Source: Trichoderma breve (Eukaryota; Ascomycota; Sordariomycetes; Hypocreales; Hypocreaceae). Taken from it: 64,000 bases of DNA. The stretch is from positions 930,001-994,000 of the forward strand of contig NC_079233.1 of the NCBI RefSeq assembly GCF_028502605.1. Reading direction: 5' to 3'. Below, piece by piece: positions 35,296 to 46,438 of the stretch. Each line of letters opens with the position of its first letter. Positions within the stretch are counted from its first letter, which is position 1. The notes under the pieces were generated by a model. It had not been told where the DNA came from and searched no databases. It saw only the letters and a list, made by a program, of their open reading frames with translations. A program made the translations under genes and the position numbers.

Positions 35296-35790
35296 GGAAT
35301 GCGCGTCCTGATGCCTTGATTCACTGGCGAATCAAGCGCATGCACCCGTACCCGCGCAATTGGCTTTGCGCTCATCGTCTGGTACGCCGTTGAAGGAGAA
35401 GAAAATCCAGGGTTGGAGCAGATGCGTCGTGGGAAAGGCCATTCGTTGCCGTGGCGCGTCACTCCAAGCCCCGCTAGCTCACGGAAGCTTGCAGCCTTGT
35501 AAGCTGCACATGTGAACTCCATTCCATGACTTCTAAACATCAGTGCTAGATGATACGAATCATCATCGATGTATTTAATTTACGTTATCGACCAATACTT
35601 GTATAGAAAATCTACCCAGGCACACTCAGCGCCCGACTGAGGCTGTAAAATACAAAAAATGTTTCCGAATACCATGTGCTGCGTAATGCGACGCCGTAAT
35701 CCCAAATCCCGAATCCTTTTCCCCTTGCCCTGTGAAATAAAACAGCCTAGCCTATATCCCATACTCTCAATATCATACGCTCCATTGGCT
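35296..35790. other. Short intergenic region, nothing recognised
   Basis: 495 nt between the STN1 start and the DnaJ gene end (both minus strand). It should contain the STN1 promoter and the DnaJ 3' UTR. A small minus-strand frame at 35292-35540 has no support. Confidence 0.5.
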
Positions 35791-36809
35791 CTACCGGCGA
35801 GACCTCGTCGATCGGCGACCCGTGCTTGAAGCAGGTTTCTCGTCCTTTGTAGAAGCCTTGGCCTTCTTAAGCCTTGCTGCAGCTGCTTGGAACGCCTCCT
35901 CTGAAGGTTCCTCTTCATCTTCATCCACAGCGCGCTTCTTTCCCTTGCCCTTCTTCCCCGCAGCGCTCTTTGCGCCGTACTTTTCCTCCAGGTGGCTGAA
36001 GAAGTCCCCTGCGCGGTCTTGCTGCCGCTTCTGAATCAGAGCTGCTAAGTCGTCTTCTGAGCTCCCCTTGCCTTTCTTGCCCTTTGTCTTGCCGCCAAAG
36101 ATTTTGTCGTGAACACCAAGCTCCTTGGCCAGCTCCTCTGCTTCTGCTTCCTCGGCCTTTGCCGCCTTGGCACGAGCGGCGCGCTTTCGCTTGTTTTCCT
36201 TCTTGTAGGCTGGGAAGCTGGGGACATCACCCGTCTCAATTGCTTCGTCGATGATCTTGCGAAACCGCTCGTCGTCCTCAACAACGTCGCTAAGCATTAC
36301 TCGTTCGTACACCTGGTCCATGTCGCCTTCGCACTCTTCGTAGGCAATGAGGAGGTCATCCTTCTCTTCGTCGGAGCGCTTGTACTTCGCGGCAAACTTC
36401 TTGATGGCATCTTCGGAGATGGCATCCTTGTATTGCTCCCGGTAGTATTCGCTCCAGTCGAAGCCCTCCGAGTCGACAATGGACTCGGATGTTGATCCAG
36501 TGGTGTCGTATCGCTTTCGTCGCGCGGGGTCTGACAGGACGGCGTAGGCGAATGCGATGCTCTGGAAGGTCTCATGAGCTTTTTCTTTTTCAGACTCGGA
36601 AACCTTGTCTGTAGCGTTCAATGTTAGCAATGGCAAGTGACGACGCCTCCAGACCTCTCTCTAAGCAACCCACCTGGATGATTCTTGAGCGCTGCCTTGC
36701 GGTATGCGCTCTTGACCTGGTCAGCAGTTGCGGTGCGCTCGAGCCCCAGGACCTCATACGGGTCGATTGCGGGCGGCTCGCCGTCGACGACATCTTCGTG
36801 GTCCGACAT
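35791..36809 (-). CDS. DNAJC9-type J-domain protein
   Basis: Exons 36809-36674 and 36608-35791 with a 65-nt intron give 317 aa. The J domain fills residues about 15-85: [28 protein letters not shown], then [20 protein letters not shown]. The HPD triad that stimulates Hsp70 is intact but its Asp codon is split by the intron. The middle matches the DNAJC9 pattern: [35 protein letters not shown] and a helical acidic region. The C-terminus is strongly basic with acidic patches ([26 protein letters not shown]), suggesting nuclear location. DNAJC9 in animals recruits Hsp70 and binds histones H3-H4; that role here is inferred. It is divergent from the deaminase gene. Confidence 0.88.
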
Positions 36810-37121
36810 TTTCAAGGCTCGATGGAACGCTGCAAGTTTGCGTTGCAGTGCAGAGTCTCGGAGGAGGGTAGGCTGATCAAAAGCGAAGCTCTTTAGCTGG
36901 GTCACGCGTCGCAACGCGCTCAGGAACCCGTTAAGCTTAATGGAGTCGGCAGCCGGGATCCACTAACTGCCGCCCTATATCCGGAGGTTGCAGGCCTAAG
37001 CTCACTAATACTGACTGATACTGTAGAACGCTGCAACTTGAACTTTCACTGTCAAAATCAACCTGAAAGCAACCAGCAGCATTGGATTCCTACATCCGAA
37101 TTGGTTGAATGCAACCTGGAC
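36810..37121. promoter_or_regulatory. Bidirectional promoter between the J-protein and deaminase genes
   Basis: 312 nt separate the two divergent start codons. No specific sites are claimed. Confidence 0.45.
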
Positions 37122-37628
37122 ATGATGGATTCCTCAGCGGGCCAAGATCACAAGACGTCAATGCAACATGCATTGGAGCTGGCAAAGAAATCTCCGCCAA
37201 AGCCGACAAACTTCCGTGTCGGCGCCATCTTGAAGAGGCTGGAAGACGGCCACATCTCTGCTGAAGGCTATACCTTGGAGCTTGAGGGAAACACACATGC
37301 CGAGGAGTGCTGTCTTTTGAAGCTGGCAGAAGAACATTCCACCACCGAGGAGGGACTAGAAGCTGTTATGAAGAGCCCGCATGTCCTTTACACCACCGTC
37401 GAACCCTGCTTCAAGCGGCTCAGCGGCAAGCTGCCGTGCGTTGAACGCATCCTTCGCCAGAAGTCGTGGATCAAGAAGGTCTATGTCGGAGTTCTAGAGC
37501 CCGAGACTTTTGTCGGAAAGAATCCCGGCCGCCAGCTACTCGAGGAGGGCGGTGTTGAAGTTCACTATATCCCTGGGTTTGAGGAAGAAATCCTTGCGGT
37601 GGCAGCGGCTGGTCACACAGCATCATGA
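37122..37628 (+). CDS. RibD/Rib2-like pyrimidine deaminase (CDA fold)
   Basis: A single exon from ATG 37122 gives 168 aa; the frame is open further upstream but only from non-ATG codons. Zinc-site motifs are complete: HAEE (His59, catalytic Glu61) and PCFKRLSGKLPC (Cys96, Cys106). The spacing PC-x9-C with YTTVEPC and VERIL is the pattern of the RibD deaminase domain and the C-terminal deaminase of yeast Rib2, which act on diaminohydroxy-phosphoribosylamino-pyrimidine in riboflavin synthesis. The GKNPGRQLLEEGGVEV block also fits RibD-type enzymes. No reductase or pseudouridine-synthase domain is attached, so it is a stand-alone deaminase. A riboflavin role is likely, but another nucleotide substrate is possible. 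Confidence 0.85.
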   Translation: MMDSSAGQDHKTSMQHALELAKKSPPKPTNFRVGAILKRLEDGHISAEGYTLELEGNTHAEECCLLKLAEEHSTTEEGLEAVMKSPHVLYTTVEPCFKRLSGKLPCVERILRQKSWIKKVYVGVLEPETFVGKNPGRQLLEEGGVEVHYIPGFEEEILAVAAAGHTAS

Positions 37629-38621
37629 TATTGTCGACCTTGCTTCATCTATCGCGGTTGGCCAGCTGACTTGCTGCCCGTGATTCATGGCACGTTCTCT
37701 GGATCAGAATTACAAACACGACGAAATCTCAGAGGCGGGTTTATTGCGCCAATCCACATAATGCGAGCAATTTTAGACATTTGGCGTCGTCATCTCTTGA
37801 AGAGACTACACATATGGGTAGGCTTTGCGCTCAAATGTTAGACAATGTGTACATATTATATGGTGGGGAAGAGAGAATCTGATATCCTGGCAAGTATTTT
37901 ATGGCCAGGTCATGAATAAAGGCTCTTTTGTACATATCCAAGCTGAATTCTCCTATTATGCAAGGCAGTTCATTGAACACTGCATGTGATGGAACTGCAC
38001 GTTCCTGTTGGTGACAAAAATAGCGACGAATCGAGATGGTGTGGATGCCGTAAACGCGGGGTTGTACCGCTGATGAACCTTGCCTTGTGGCTGCGGAGAT
38101 GCTGTAAGACGTCTCATCCCTTGGCCTCACTTCCAATGACTTGTATCATCGATCAATTGGAAAACAATAGACATGGAACTTGATGGTTCACGTTTAATAG
38201 TACTCATGGATGACTAAAACAGCCACTGACATCCAAGCCCAACATCTGCAAGAAGCCAAAGCACAGGTCCAAAAGCTTCACTTTCACGACTCCCGCCGTC
38301 TCGATCGCCATCCCTGGCTAGTGGATCAGAGTGCCCAGGCCCCAGTCAATATAATATCCGGCCTCCCATCGGGTCTCCAGCCGATCCCGTGGCGTCCGGT
38401 AAATGAGGAGAAATCCATCGTATTACCCGACACGACAATCCATGCCCGCGTGACGTCGTCACGGAGAGAAGCTGTTTATGAGCTGATACTCGGTGTACCT
38501 GGCCCCAAACGCAGGTTCCATATAGAGCTTCACCAGCTACAAATAAGCTTCATTCCTCTCTTCTGCTGTCTCCAGTTCTTGCGTCATCACACTCGTCTAG
38601 AGCTTGCAGCCAGTCACAGCC
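37629..38621. other. Intergenic, promoter side of the GH115 gene
   Basis: 993 nt. A 139-codon plus-strand frame (38210-38629) overlaps the GH115 start in another frame and has no family motif. No regulatory site is asserted. Confidence 0.5.
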
Positions 38622-41600
38622 ATGCTTGAGCAAAAGGTAGTGACTTTTGAGCCGGGCGATGGTTTCAGCATCGTCGGCGCTGAAATCTTTGTCGACGAGC
38701 AAGACTACGAGGGCGTCCATATTGCGGCAAACAACCTCTCGCAGGACTTTACCAAGGTCACCGGACAGCGCTGCAATCCAATTGTCAAGACTCGCCCTTC
38801 GGCTCCACCGGCTCGTTCATGTATCGTCATCGGCTCTCTCACTAAATCGCCCTTGATCCAGCAGCTGAAGGAGCAAGGCAAGATTGACCCTAGCCAAATT
38901 GAAGGTAAATGGGAATCTTGGATCACAACAGTCGTACACGAGCCCTTTGATGGCTATGATGATGCCCTGGTCATTGCTGGGAGCGACAAGCGAGGAACCA
39001 TCTTTGGAACCTACTCCCTCTCGGAGCAGATTGGCGTATCGCCGTAAGCTTCCTCCCAAATCACAGATTGAGAGTAAATTTGTGAATTCTGACAAGCCGC
39101 CAAACAATAGATGGCATTGGTGGGCGGATGTGCCCCCAAAGAAGCAGCAGCAAATCTACGCTTTGCCTGTAACCACAAGCAATGGCGAGCCCAGTGTCAA
39201 ATATCGTGGCATCTTTATTAACGATGAGTGCCCTGGCATGGACAGCTGGGTACACGAGAAATTCGGCCCCACGTTTGATTCCAACCTGTATCATTACATC
39301 TTTGAGCTTCTCTTGCGCCTCAAGGCCAATTTCATGTGGCCTGCAATGTGGAGGGGATATCCATATCCGGGACGGTCGTTTTTCGTGGACGACCCCAAGA
39401 ACCAGGAGCTTGCAGATACTTACGGTATTGTCATGGGCACTTCTCACCATGAGCCGATGCAGAGGGCCATGAATGAGTGGTCTACTACTCAACCAGGAGG
39501 CACCTGGAATTGGGATACAAACAAAGAAAAGGTCACGCAGTACTTTGAAGAGGGAGCCGAGAGAGCTGTGCCTTACGAATCCTACTTTACGATGGGAATG
39601 AGAGGCGAAGGCGATGTACCAATGACCGGAGGCGATCCTGTAAAGATCCTCACCGAAGTACTTGATGTACAAAGAAATATTATCAAGAAGAATTACGGCA
39701 AGGAAGACGGCGTTTTGCAGCTCATGGCACTCTACAAAGAGGTTCAAGGATACTACGAAAAGGGACTCAAGATTCCCGATGACGTGACCCTCTTATTTGG
39801 CGACGATAACTTTGGCAATCTCCGTCGTCTTCCAACAGAAGAAGAGAACAAGCGATCTGGAGGCTCAGGCTTCTATTATCATTTCCAATACACGGGCTAT
39901 CCGCGCTGCTACAGGTGGATCAACAGCAACACCCTAGGCAAGGCCCTTCATCAGCTCCAATTGGCCCATCACCGAGGTGCCGATCGTATTTGGATCTTCA
40001 ATGTCGGAGACTTGAAGCCTGTTGAAGTTCCCATGAGTTTTGCTTTTGACTTGGCTTGGGATATTAATTCCATCACGGCAACCACTCTGCCGCAATATTT
40101 TGAGCACCTTGCTACTCGAGAGTTTGGTGAACAGTATGCCGGTCGGATCGCAAAGTCCTGGTATGACTTCAACAAGCTGGTGGCAATTCGAAAACAAGAT
40201 CACATTGATGCATCTACTTTTGTCATCCAGAAATACCATGAGTCTGACAACATCATTGCCCGATGGCGACAACTCTTGGGAGAAACCGAAGCCATCTACT
40301 CGCACATTGACGAAGAGCACAAATCTGCTTTTTTCCAGCTCGTACTTCATCCCGTCAAGGCCACTTACATATTCACGCAAGTGCGCGTGGCCCAATACAC
40401 GAATCAGCTTTTTGCCAAGCAGCGCCGAAACACGACCAACACCATGCTGAAAAAATGCATCGAACTCTTGGATGCCGATCATGATTTGTTTGAAGAGTAC
40501 AATTCTATTTCAGACGGGAAATGGGACCTGATGCTTCGCCAGCCTCACTATGGCTACGGCGATACTGGCGCTGAACCGTCGCGCAACATGATTGATGGGC
40601 TTTGCTATGTACAGACGAAAGAAGACTCGAATCCGAGTGTTGGCCATATGGGTATCGCGGTGGAGGGTATCGAAGGCATCAATCCCGGCCACATCAACGA
40701 GGACTCGGACAGAACCCATCCGTCCCGAGGCGGCCTTGAGCCTGGAGTGACTCTGCCTTTCATCACCCCGTATGGAGAGCAGACCCGCTACTTCGAGGTA
40801 TTCCATCGCGGCACAAAGGAATTTTCCTGGGAGGCTCGGCCACAATATAAGTGGATCAAGCTTTCTCAATATCAAGGGCATCTGAACCCTCGAGACGACG
40901 ATATCAGGGTCATCATCACCATTGACTGGTCAGAAGTACCCACTGATTTTGACGCCAAAGTTATAATTGAAGTCATTGGTACTCGTGATGGTTACGAGCA
41001 GGTCCATATGACTGTGCGCAACAGCCGCGTTCCCGCAGATTTTGAAGGATTCGTCGAGGAGAGCGGCCACTTGGCCATCGATGCCGGCAACGTAGTTACG
41101 GCACCATACATTCTGCATCCTGCTCTAGGTCGGCCAATTGCTGGAGCTGTCACTCTACCCCTTGATTACGATTTTAGCAAACCAGATGACATCCCATTCC
41201 TTCGATATCCGATTTATGTCTTTTCGCAGCATGACAATACTAATCTTGAGCTTCAGTTCAATATCACTCTTGAGACTGAAAAGACGAGCAGAATGCAGTA
41301 CGACGTGCGCTTTGACGGAGGACCCATCAAAACATTCCGTCTCACTGACGATGAATCGAACGCTGATGACGTTCCTAGAGGCTGGGCCGGGGCTGTCATG
41401 GATTGTGTCTGGAAGAAGGGGCACAACTTGGGTACGGTGAAGAAGGGCAGTCACACTATTGAAGTCCGCTTCCGGAGCCAGAATGTCTGTCTAGAGAAGT
41501 TGATTCTTGACCTTGGCGATTTGCGGTACACGTACCTGGGGCCTCCACAGAGTGCCTATGTCAAGAAGGGAGAGAGTCAGGCTGTGAGTGTTATTGGGCA

Positions 41601-41634
41601 ATTGGATAGCTTGAAGATTGATTTGGGATTTTAA
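38622..41634 (+). CDS. GH115 xylan alpha-1,2-glucuronidase
   Basis: Exons 38622-39043 and 39111-41634 (67-nt intron) give 981 aa. The intron joins GVSP to WHWWADVPP, a typical GH115 block. Others follow: RGIFINDECP, ANFMWPAMW, DTYGIVMGTSHHEPM, MGMRGEGD, DDNFGNLRRLP, GGSGFYYHFQYTGYPRCYRW and RIWIFNVGDLKP, covering the (beta/alpha)8 core and its substrate-binding Glu, Asp and Asn positions. A helical region and the C-terminal beta domain complete the usual length. GH115 enzymes release 4-O-methyl-glucuronic acid from glucuronoxylan, including internal side chains. The N-terminus (MLEQKVVTFEPGDGF) shows no signal peptide, so the enzyme may be intracellular or leave by another route; an upstream exon could not be found. 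Confidence 0.93.
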
Positions 41635-41802
41635 AGGTAATTTTTCATATCTTGTCTATGAAGGGATTGGATTATGCAAGAAGGTACTTCTGAGCTACCA
41701 AGTAACTATTTTCGCTGGCCAAGGTAAATTTACAAGTCGTTTCCGATGCTATAATCATGATATTAGTACACGAGTCCGTCATACGCAATTAATATTCTCA
41801 AC

Positions 41803-42949
41803 TTACCGCGCCACAAGCTTCTTCGCACTGACTTTCCGGTCAAAGAGTGCCTGTATACCAGCGACTACGCTATTCAAGCCGTCCGGAAGCACCTCGACTG
41901 GGTGAGGCTTGATTTTGCCCTCTGCCAGCAAGTGGCTGAGATACCTGTAGAACCAATATGCAAACTCCTGGTCCACCTTTGCTTGCTCCTCGTTGACGAA
42001 GCCCCAAGTATCGCCGTGAGATGAACCAACCATTGTGCGCGAAAGTTTCACGCCCTCCGGGAATGTCCAGCCCGGCTTGACGGGATCGACCATGTTGATT
42101 TCGCCGCCGCCCGATGCAACGAGCACCTTACTGATGGGCTCGTAACTGACGGAGTCGGAAACTGAGTCAAATGCAATCTTAATCTTGGATGGTCCTGCGG
42201 CGTCAATGATCTTCTGGACTACATCTCCTTCTCGGTAATCGATGATGTGGTCCGCCGCATTGAGAGATTTGACGAAGTCGATTCCATTGCCGGCGACGGT
42301 GATGATGGGACCGACTTTGCTCAGCTTGGCGAGTTGCAAAGCGAAAGCTCCCACAGCGGTGGCACCGCCCCAGATCAAGATGGGGGTCTTTCCGGCGGCA
42401 GGGTCTTGTAAGGTTGTTGGAATCGGTAGTTTCAGGCATTGATACAAGGCGATGGCGGCTGTCATGAAGGCTAGGGGAAACGCAGCGCCGGATTCGAAAG
42501 AGATGTTTGGGGGTAGGTGGAACGTTGTGGATGCGTTGACGACGGTATATTCGGCGAAGGTGCCGTGAGGATGGCGCATCCGATGGAAACCTGCGACACG
42601 ATCCCCCTTCTTGAACTCGAAGACTTCTGAACCTACTGCCTCGATAATGCCGGCGACATCATCTCCAGTATTGAAGGCTTCTGGTTCAGTTAGCCCTCGC
42701 GTAGCCTGTGCAAATAGTTGTTAATATTATGAAGTGAGCAGTAATGAGTTAATTTGTCTTCTCATACCTTCCAATCTTTGGGATTCAACCCCGCAAATGC
42801 AACCTTGATGAGAACCTCCTTTGGCCCTGGTTTTCTGGTAGCATGTCAGTGAAGACTTGGAACAAGATTTAGAGAATAACCTACGGGATTTCTGTTTCCT
42901 TGATTACGCCACCGTACTTGGGCTCCGCATAGATAAAAAGTTCCTTCAT
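41803..42949 (-). CDS. Zinc-independent MDR reductase (ToxD/enoyl or quinone reductase type)
   Basis: Exons 42949-42885, 42834-42768 and 42705-41803 (introns 50 and 62 nt) give 344 aa. The GroES-like half has VLIKVAFAGLNPKDWK, GDDVAGIIEAVG and KKGDRVAGF. The Rossmann half has IWGGATAVGAFALQLAK (GGATAVG about residues 157-163) and the final KKLVAR common to this group. No catalytic or structural zinc Cys cluster is seen. The family includes stand-alone trans-enoyl reductases of polyketide clusters and ToxD-like proteins, and also many general NADPH-dependent enone reductases. With no polyketide synthase in view, a role in detoxifying or reducing enones is the safer reading. It converges on GH115, only 168 nt away. 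Confidence 0.9.
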
Positions 42950-44784
42950 GATGGCGACTTTGGCTTGCTGAGTTGAGAGATGGTGACTTGAGATTGGTAT
43001 TAGTGAGAGATCATAGAGGGAGCAGTTTGTATATGTATATTAGGTAGGATAAGGTAGAGAATGGAAGGAGTACTTATAAAAGCTTCGGCAGTTAAAATAA
43101 ATGTCAAGGCTCTATCGAATACACCATGAAACTCCTTGCCCGGCGTTTACTGTTGTTTGTTTCCCTTGAGCTCGATCATTCACAGAATCAAGCCCCGCCT
43201 CGGAAATAAGATAGTTGTCCATGGACAAGCAGACAAGGTGGTATTTTTAGGTAATCTACATTGCATTATACCAGGGCTGTTATTTACAATCACGGCCAAA
43301 CACGATTTGAAGCAGCAATAATTTGGAGAAGCGGCATCATTTGGAAGGTTTCTATAACTAAGCCGGATGGTTGATCTCCCCGATTCTGCATCGCCAAGTC
43401 GAAATGAATCGCGCCTCTTCCACATTTGTCATCGCGTAATGCGGCGTCTATATAAGGCTCTGGCAATAAGAACCAGGAAAATTTGTCAGCGGCTTTAGCC
43501 AATTCCGATGTTCTTATACCCATAGTAAACCCATGGAATGTGATATAGTCCATGGAGTTTTAAGACAGAAATGCTATCCACTCTTCGGAGTATCGTTCGA
43601 GATGCTGGATTATTATTTTTTATGAATAGCTGGTCATCATCTGGTAATCTTGAGAGTTAGGCCGATTCTGACCAATAGGGAATGGAGCGAAAATGCCTAT
43701 TGTCTTATAGCTCATAGATGAGACGAATAAGAATGGATCAACATATTAGTTGCGTCTAGAAAACGGGAGCAAGAGTCACTTCAAGAGAATCGCAATGTCT
43801 CAAATATGAATTAACTTATTGCCATAGGTCTGACCGTTCATACACCATGGAATAGCTCCTCCTTGAGAATATGATCATTCCGAAAATAAAAGACGTCGGG
43901 GCGAGATGTCTGTCGCTGGAAACAGGTCCCATGAGAAATCTCGCTCTCTCCATATAATTCACTGGCATTCTCTTTTACACTTATCGCAGATCTCCGTTGC
44001 TATTGTCTTGATGTTTTCCCAAGCAAGATCTTTGCATTGTGGCACGATGTAGCTATTTAGAACAAGCTCTGGAGGGCCGTTCATAAACCACCAGGTGCAA
44101 TAATCCCACACCCCTCGGCTGGTGGTATCAACATCGATGATATGGCCGAGTCCGTTGCAAATATCTCCGTAGTCAACACAGCCGGCATTTCTGCAGGGGC
44201 AGATGAGGAGGATTCGAGTTCTGGTACACATTGAGGCAGAGGTTTGGGTTGAGAATAACGGATGAGGCTTTTATGGATAGATCAGGTATAAGACATCGGA
44301 TAGCATGAGGGGATATTTGTTCAGCTTAATATTTGTTTGAGTTCTCTGGATCATGGTAATTCACCTCATGATAGCACTGCTTCACTCAGTGTCTGGTGTA
44401 CATGAACAACGAGCATTTTGCACTCGGCATCATAGATTACAGGGTGGCATTCATTTTATCACTGTGAGTAAAAACAGTGATGAGCTGTCATATGGATTTT
44501 GTGCTACTGGGGCGTTTTCATTGTGAATATGAAGGAGGTGTACCTCGGCCTTTGGCGGGGAGATGGATGATTGGTATCACACACAGTATACAAGTACTGA
44601 ACATTAGCCAGTAATACGCGCCTTATATAAGATGGATATTGTACACGGCAATGAAGACGACAGAAATCTGGTAAAGTGATGATAAGCAGAGTGATGGACA
44701 GTTAAGTAAAAATGGAAGATAGGGATACTATTGGCTCTATAAAGTTTCTACAAACCCCTGACAAAGCCATCTCGACAACCGAAT
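42950..44784. other. 1.8-kb AT-rich spacer
   Basis: Between the MDR and Baeyer-Villiger genes, both minus strand. AT-rich, with one candidate Cys-rich small gene (43959-44231, listed separately). Another small minus frame (43290-43553) has no support. Confidence 0.45.
43959..44231 (-). CDS. Candidate Cys-rich small protein (90 aa)
   Basis: An intact ATG-initiated frame in an otherwise AT-rich, stop-rich spacer. Its 90 residues hold ten Cys, with paired spacings at both ends (CPCRNAGC near the start; CDKCKREC at the end) and a Trp-rich middle (VWDYCTWWFMNGPPEL). The frame's composition is unlike its flanks. No signal peptide is evident, so a secreted effector is less likely than an intracellular, possibly metal-binding protein. 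No family is recognised, and chance cannot be excluded. Confidence 0.35.
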   Translation of the reverse strand: MCTRTRILLICPCRNAGCVDYGDICNGLGHIIDVDTTSRGVWDYCTWWFMNGPPELVLNSYIVPQCKDLAWENIKTIATEICDKCKRECQ

Positions 44785-46438
44785 CTAATACGAAAATGTG
44801 AATCCACGATACCCATCATCCACCACGTCCTGAAGAGCCTTTCTGTAGTGAACCAGGCCTCCAACCCAGAAAAGAATGTTCGGCTTCCTTCCTGCGATAT
44901 TGGCGCCGAAAATATACGATTTCTCCTTTCTAAAGAGATTCTTTGTTCCAAGCACGCGACACGCTTCCACGTAGTCATCCTCAGCTTGCTGGGTAGCCTC
45001 AATGAGGACTATCTTATCTGACGCCTCCTCTTTTCTCTTGGCCTCGGCCTTTGATATCAATCCCGTGATAAAGTCGACCTGGGTCTCGATTGTCGGTGGG
45101 AAGTTGTTGAATGGCGACAGAGGTCCTACGACCAAGAACATGTTGGGGAATCCTGCTTCGGTCACGCCCAAATAAGAAGTCGTCTTTTCAGCCCAGTGCT
45201 CCTTGAGAGATTGCTGGCGACCATTGATAGTGAGTGTGGTGTAATTTCCATCGGCAACCTCGAAGCCAGTCGCAAAAACGATGACGTCCAGCTCGTACAG
45301 CTTCTCATTAGTGAGAATACCCTTCTCAGTGATTTCCGTAATGGGTGTCTCTCTCAGGTCAACAATATCCACATGCTTCTTGTTGAACGTCTCATAGTAG
45401 GCGGGCGCAGTAATAGGCCGTCTAGCATAATATCCATCAGGAGACAGCTTTCGAGCCTTGACAGGATCCTCCACGATCTGAGAAATCTTCTTTCGAATAA
45501 ATTTGCAAGCTTCTTCATTAGCCTCTTCGCTAATCACAATGTCGGAGAAAGCTGAAAACATGAATCGAAATCCGTTTCCTTGCTGCCAAAGCGATTCGAA
45601 GACACGTTCGCGCTCTTCCGCGCTGACGCTCATGGCCGGTATCGTGCTCTCTGGCACATTGTGGGCAGCGTAGCTGTTACGAACACCGTCCCAAATCTCG
45701 TCGTAATTCTTGTTGACGTTGTCTCTGAATTCAGCTGAGACGGGCCCATCTCCGTTGGGAACGATGTATTGGGGCGAGCGTTGGAAGGATATGAGCTCCT
45801 TCACTTCATCGGCAAGGGCAATCGTAACTTGGACTCCTGTTGAGCCACTTCCGATGACACCGACTCGTTTACCTTTAAAGTCATAATCTTTTGGCCAATT
45901 TCTGCAAGCTTTTGTAAGACCTTTGTTTCAGCTGATTAGTAGAAAAGACGTACCCTGTGTGATATTTTTCGCCTGCAAATTTCTCGATTCCAGGAATGAC
46001 CGGATAGTTCACCTTGGACCAAGTTCCCAAGGCAGTGAGCAAGTATCTGGTCTGGATGGTCTCGCCAGTGGACAATTGAGCAGTCCACAAAGATGAAGAG
46101 CTGTCGAACGATGCGGACTCTAATTCAGTGTTGAACTGCATGTACTTTCGCAAATCATGACGCTTGACCACATGCTTTAGATAATCCCAAATCTCCTTCT
46201 GAGATACATAGTGATTTGGCCATGGATATGTCAATAGATCCTCTTTATCCCAGCTGTATCTGTATACTTCACTGAGAGAATCACTGTTGGCGCCGGGATA
46301 ACGGTTCCAATACCATGTGCCTCCAACATCGGAAGCCTTGTCGATTAACTTGACTGAGAGTCCAAGCTCCCGGAGCTTATAGAGCTGGTAGATTCCGGCG
46401 AATCCAGCTCCAACCACAAGGGCGTCGATTGATGGCAT
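44785..46438 (-). CDS. Baeyer-Villiger monooxygenase (flavin, NADPH)
   Basis: Exons 46438-45954 and 45901-44785 (52-nt intron) give 533 aa from the ATG just before the FAD-binding site. ATGs at 46495 and 46606 are in the same frame and would add 19 or 56 residues. Motifs are complete: GAGFAG (residues 10-15) for FAD, GGTWYWNRYPGA, the type I BVMO fingerprint FAGEKYHTGNW (154-164, rebuilt across the intron), the second Rossmann GSGSTG (179-184) for NADPH, and ATGF near the C-terminal half. Type I BVMOs insert oxygen next to a ketone to form an ester or lactone and occur in both catabolism and secondary metabolism. The substrate cannot be predicted. It is oriented like the MDR reductase. Confidence 0.92.

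Noticed and set aside
38210..38629. 139-codon plus frame just upstream of the GH115 gene
   Set aside because: It overlaps the GH115 start in a different frame, has no motif and cannot be spliced into the GH115 frame to add a leader.
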